Shown piece by piece: positions 61,154-64,000 of a stretch of 64,000 nucleotides of DNA. The stretch covers positions 12,530 through 76,529 of the forward strand of contig CAZFJC010000015.1 of NCBI GenBank assembly GCA_964518765.1, written 5' to 3'. Under the pieces are notes generated by a model. The model did not search any database, was not told where the DNA came from, and saw nothing but the letters and a program-made list of their open reading frames with translations. A program made the translations under genes and the position numbers. The stretch's first letter is position 1; every line of letters starts with the position of its first letter. Source of the stretch: CAZPNX01 sp964518765. Lineage in GTDB: Bacteria > Edwardsbacteria > AC1 > EtOH8.

Positions 61154-61726
61154 ATGATAGGGGTCGCCCTGCTGGGCTTGGTGGTGCTGGTGATCCTGGG
61201 TCTGGTGGTCTACTTCATCGGCATCTACAATCAGCTGATCCAGGTCCGGGTCAACATCGACAAGGCCTGGGCCAACATCGAGGTGCTGGAGAAGCAGCGT
61301 TACGACGAGATCCCCCGGCTGGTGAAGATCTGCGAGGGCTACATGCAGTACGAGCGGGATACCCTGGAGAAGGTGACCGCGGCCCGCACCCGCTTTTTGG
61401 AGGCCAAGGGCCCGGCCCAGATGGCCCAGGCCGATGGGATGCTGGCCGGAGCCCTCAAGAGCCTGTTCGCCGTGGCCGAGAACTATCCCCAGCTCAAGGC
61501 CGACCAGAACTTCGTCCACCTGCAGTCGCGGGTGAGCGGGCTGGAGAGCCAGATCGCCGACCGCCGCGAGTTCTACAACGACTCGGTGGCGGTGTTCAAC
61601 ACCCGCATCAAGCAGATACCGGACGTGCTGGTGGCCGGGATGCTGGGCTATACCGACCGGGAGATGTACCAGGTGGCCGAGGAGGAAAAGAAGGCGCCTG
61701 ACATCTCCTTCTCCCAGCCCAAATAG
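61154..61726 (+). CDS. lemA: LemA-family protein
   Basis: A 190-residue protein with one N-terminal membrane segment (VALLGLVVLVILGLVVYFIGIYNQL) and the helical LemA core (IDKAWANIEVLEKQRYDEIPRLV, ENYPQLKADQNFVHLQSRVSGLESQIADRREFYNDSV). Function unknown, often tied to envelope stress or signalling. It sits directly after the GIDE gene. Confidence 0.92.
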   Translation: MIGVALLGLVVLVILGLVVYFIGIYNQLIQVRVNIDKAWANIEVLEKQRYDEIPRLVKICEGYMQYERDTLEKVTAARTRFLEAKGPAQMAQADGMLAGALKSLFAVAENYPQLKADQNFVHLQSRVSGLESQIADRREFYNDSVAVFNTRIKQIPDVLVAGMLGYTDREMYQVAEEEKKAPDISFSQPK

Positions 61727-61741
61727 GGCGCCTCCGCCCTT

Positions 61742-62323
61742 ATGCGCGCCAAAATGCTATCGTGCCTTAGCCTGGCCCTGATGGCCCTGGCCGGGGCGGC
61801 CGGGGCGGGCCCTGGGGCCAGGGTTGGTGTCAACTACGCCTTCATCTGGGCCGAGGGCATCTCGCCGCAGACCCGACCGGCCCTGGTGGCCGGGGGCACC
61901 TACCTTATCAAGCCCGTCGACCAGGTCAACCTCCAGCTGGAGATCGACTACTGCCGGCACCACATGCGCTTCGACGACTCGACCACCAGCTATTCCCTAC
62001 GCCTGGACTACATCAGGCTGCCGGGGATGATCAAGGTCCGCCTGGCCGGGGACGAGGACAGCTTCCTGCGGCCGTTCCTTTTGGGCGGCGGCGAGCTGGC
62101 CGTCAAGGTCGACCAGCGCTTCACCGTGGACGGGGAGAACACCCTGATGCCCGACATCTACCCGGTGGACATGGGGGTCTTCCTGGGGGCCGGGGTCAAG
62201 GTGCTGGACCACCTATGGCTGGACGTCCGCTTCTACCGCAGCGCCATGTCCATCGTCAACCGGGACGAGTACGGCGACATCCGGAACCTGGGGATCTCAC
62301 TGTCGACCGGCGTCAACCTGTGA
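61742..62323 (+). CDS. Outer-membrane-barrel-like protein
   Basis: A 193-residue protein with a signal peptide (SCLSLALMALAGAAGA). Alternating strands with aromatic and Gly residues follow (YAFIWAEG, LRPFLLGGGELAVKV, MGVFLGAGVKVLDHLWLDVRFYR) and it ends GVNL. It matches the PorT/opacity-type eight-strand barrels. Overlaps no gene; no RBS stronger than CGCCTCCGCC. Confidence 0.65.
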   Translation: MRAKMLSCLSLALMALAGAAGAGPGARVGVNYAFIWAEGISPQTRPALVAGGTYLIKPVDQVNLQLEIDYCRHHMRFDDSTTSYSLRLDYIRLPGMIKVRLAGDEDSFLRPFLLGGGELAVKVDQRFTVDGENTLMPDIYPVDMGVFLGAGVKVLDHLWLDVRFYRSAMSIVNRDEYGDIRNLGISLSTGVNL

Positions 62324-62385
62324 TGATGGCGGAGAGTTCCATCGACTAAGACCAAGACGAATAAAAGAGATCGGAAAGCCGGCCG

Positions 62386-63819
62386 GTGAATAAAGCCGAT
62401 TTCCATAAGAGCAAACCAAACCCAAATGATTGGCTGGGCTTGCTGGCCCGCATCCACCAGGGCCGGGTGGAGGTGGCCAACCTCAGTGGACTGAGGATGG
62501 CTGAAGAGCAGAGCATCCGGGCTCTGGATCTGCTTGACGATAGGATGGAATCGCCGGGCAGTAAACTGATGACAATCAGGCTCAAGACCCGCTTTCAACT
62601 TGACACGGGAGAGCTGACAACGGCCCTGGAGAGTTCACGAAAGTTGGTGGAGCTGGCCCGGGAGGTGGGAGGCGACGAGGATCTGGCCAGCGCCTTGAGC
62701 TGGCAGGCCATGATCCACCGGGAGCGTTCGGAGAACGAGACGGCAGTGAAACTTTACACCCAGGCCGAGGCTCTCATGGTGAACAAGCTATCATTGGCCG
62801 AAGTCTGGCAGGAGAAGGGCCTGACCTACACCTATCTCGGCCAGTACCTCCAAGCCGAGGAGCTGCTGACCCGGGCCCTGGCCGTCTTCCGTTCCATAGG
62901 CAGCAACGAGAAGATCGCCACAGCCGTCAACGACCTGGGGGTTTGCTTCTATCTGAGGGGGAATTATCGCCGCTCTCTAGAGCTTTTTCAAGAGGCCATC
63001 GCCCTATACCTGAGGATAGGCTACAAGCTGGGCAGCGCCACCACCGCCAGCAACCTGGCTAGCTGCCACCTGAACTTAGGGGATATCGGCCTGGCTATAT
63101 CCCTGGCTGAGAGATGCCTGGAATGGGGCAGGGAGATAGAGGATGGGATCACCGTGGGCCGGGGACATGAGGTGCTGGGGTCGGTCTATAAGCTTTTATG
63201 CATGCCGGAGAGAGCCCTGGATCATCTAAAGAAGGCCGAGGAGTGCGCCAACAAAGCCGGGGATTTCGTGGTCAGTGGGATGATGCTGGGCTTGCAGGCC
63301 GAGGTCCTGGCAGAATCTGGCAGGGCGGGGGAGGCCGAAGTTGTTCTGAGCCGGGCCGAGGAATTGGGGAGGGAGACCGGAGATGAGATGCTCGCCTTTC
63401 GGATGGCAATTAAACGAGCCTGGTTGACCCCTAAGCTAAGCGATTACGAATCGGCGGTGGAGAGATGGAACCAGTTGATCCGCCGCGCCGAGGACAAGGC
63501 CGATCGCAGAAGCGCAAGCGAGGCCAGGCTAGAGAAGGCCGCTTGCCTGTTGGCCATGGGTGAGATCGAGACGGCCAAGCGTTGCTTCGAGGAGATCGCT
63601 CCCGACGAGGATTCCTCGATATTCTGGCTTCTCAGACACCAAGCGCTGGGCGTGGAGATGGGCAAGGCGACCGAGGACGAGAAGATGACGCAGGATCATT
63701 GCTCCCGTGCCAGGAAGTTAGCCGGGCAGTTGCTGGAGACGAACCAGGAGCAGTGGATTAGAGAAAGGCTTCTTTCAATCGATCCACTTAAGAAACTAAA
63801 AGCCTGGGGATGTCTGTGA
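62386..63819 (+). CDS. TPR-repeat protein (paralogue 3)
   Basis: A 477-residue cytoplasmic TPR protein starting at GTG 62386. Units such as YLQAEELLTRALAVFRSIGSNEKIATAVNDLGVCFYLRGNYRRSLELFQEAIALY run through the length. It is similar in size and architecture to the two tandem TPR genes at 9330-12192. No enzymatic or DNA-binding domain is seen. It is the last complete gene before the promoter-terminator pair at 63844-63946. Confidence 0.78.
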   Translation: MNKADFHKSKPNPNDWLGLLARIHQGRVEVANLSGLRMAEEQSIRALDLLDDRMESPGSKLMTIRLKTRFQLDTGELTTALESSRKLVELAREVGGDEDLASALSWQAMIHRERSENETAVKLYTQAEALMVNKLSLAEVWQEKGLTYTYLGQYLQAEELLTRALAVFRSIGSNEKIATAVNDLGVCFYLRGNYRRSLELFQEAIALYLRIGYKLGSATTASNLASCHLNLGDIGLAISLAERCLEWGREIEDGITVGRGHEVLGSVYKLLCMPERALDHLKKAEECANKAGDFVVSGMMLGLQAEVLAESGRAGEAEVVLSRAEELGRETGDEMLAFRMAIKRAWLTPKLSDYESAVERWNQLIRRAEDKADRRSASEARLEKAACLLAMGEIETAKRCFEEIAPDEDSSIFWLLRHQALGVEMGKATEDEKMTQDHCSRARKLAGQLLETNQEQWIRERLLSIDPLKKLKAWGCL

Positions 63820-63843
63820 GCGCCGGTATTTTTCACTATCAGG

Positions 63844-63872
63844 TTGACCTGAGGCGGATGAGATAGTATAAT
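63844..63872 (+). promoter_or_regulatory. Strong sigma70-type promoter
   Basis: TTGACC (63844-63849), a 17-bp spacer and a perfect TATAAT (63867-63872). Transcription should begin near 63879. Confidence 0.75.
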
Positions 63873-63878
63873 ATCTAT

Positions 63879-63946
63879 AGCCATGAACTAGGTCCGGCAA
63901 CTCGCCGACCACCCAGGCTCGATTTCGGGTTTGGGTGGTTTTCTTT
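63879..63946 (+). ncRNA. Possible short leader or small RNA between promoter and terminator
   Basis: About 65 nt. A first hairpin GGTCCGGC-AACTC-GCCGACC (63891-63910) shares its last three bases with the following terminator stem, so the two may exclude each other. That is the logic of an attenuator. No known riboswitch class was recognised. The window ends before the downstream gene can be seen. Confidence 0.35.
63908..63946 (+). terminator. Rho-independent terminator
   Basis: ACCACCCA (63908-63915) pairs with TGGGTGGT (63932-63939), followed by TTTCTTTT. Confidence 0.8.
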
Positions 63947-64000
63947 TAGGTAATACCCTAAGGTTTCGGACTAAAAAATGGCGATTTTCGAGACTTCTGT

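Overview
The window is a high-GC bacterial chromosome segment (I estimate about 60% GC) from a metagenome-type assembly: a run of ten N at 41717-41726 marks a scaffold gap. The organism looks like a Gram-negative, non-cultivated lineage near the FCB or WOR-3/TA06/Edwardsbacteria type of bacteria. The reasons are the many lipoprotein signal peptides, outer-membrane-barrel-like proteins, secreted proteins that end in a FlgD/type IX-secretion-like C-terminal domain, a degenerate EnvC, a gingipain-like C25 protease and a PPAD-like deiminase. The lineage call is inference. I saw no rRNA, tRNA, CRISPR array, intact transposase or phage module.

Layout, left to right. 1-3.3 kb: the end of an MFS transporter, a frameshifted AT-rich lipoprotein gene, scpA and an EnvC-like murein hydrolase activator, closed by a strong bidirectional terminator. 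3.4-9.1 kb (minus strand): a metabolic operon of isocitrate dehydrogenase, a fused HMG-CoA-lyase-like/type III CoA-transferase enzyme, and the two subunits of an aconitase/isopropylmalate-isomerase-type hydratase, with an ArsR-type regulator upstream. 9.3-18 kb: two paralogous TPR proteins, a C26 glutamine amidotransferase, lepA, two tandem signal peptidases I and an acyltransferase. 18-30 kb: a PAP2 membrane protein, a C25 protease, three consecutive parvulin-type prolyl isomerases, and an M1 aminopeptidase with a long C-terminal extension. 30-38.7 kb (minus strand): a mixed run with a QueG-like Fe-S protein, a YjgR ATPase, a GxxExxY cassette, CutA, an OM lipoprotein pair, a bifunctional nuclease, a cyclic-nucleotide phosphodiesterase and a SET-domain protein.

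39-47 kb: the methylmalonyl-CoA mutase catalytic subunit and, 3.5 kb away, its B12-binding subunit. Between them lie a very AT-rich HEPN-type gene that looks acquired, a LOG-family protein and TerC. These are followed by a seven-repeat lipoprotein, a SLOG-like protein and a methyltransferase. 47.3-49.9 kb: an ECF sigma factor, its anti-sigma factor and an HtrA-family protein that has lost two of its three catalytic residues. 50-55.8 kb: a run of secreted proteins sharing one C-terminal sorting-type domain (a PPAD-like deiminase, a decayed beta-helix gene, an intact beta-helix protein and an unknown protein). 56.1-63.8 kb: MeaB, MscS, methylglyoxal synthase, methylmalonyl-CoA epimerase, a GIDE-type protein with an EF-hand, LemA, a barrel protein and a third TPR protein. 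The window ends with a strong promoter followed within about 75 bp by a terminator.

How it fits together: mutase, B12 subunit, MeaB and epimerase give a complete methylmalonyl-CoA to succinyl-CoA interconversion. The 3.4-8.7 kb operon supplies citrate/isocitrate/2-oxoglutarate chemistry. Its CoA-transferase/lyase fusion could make or cleave a hydroxyacyl-CoA such as citryl-CoA or citramalyl-CoA, which I consider the best candidate for an undescribed activity here. Several families of short palindromic intergenic repeats are scattered through the window.
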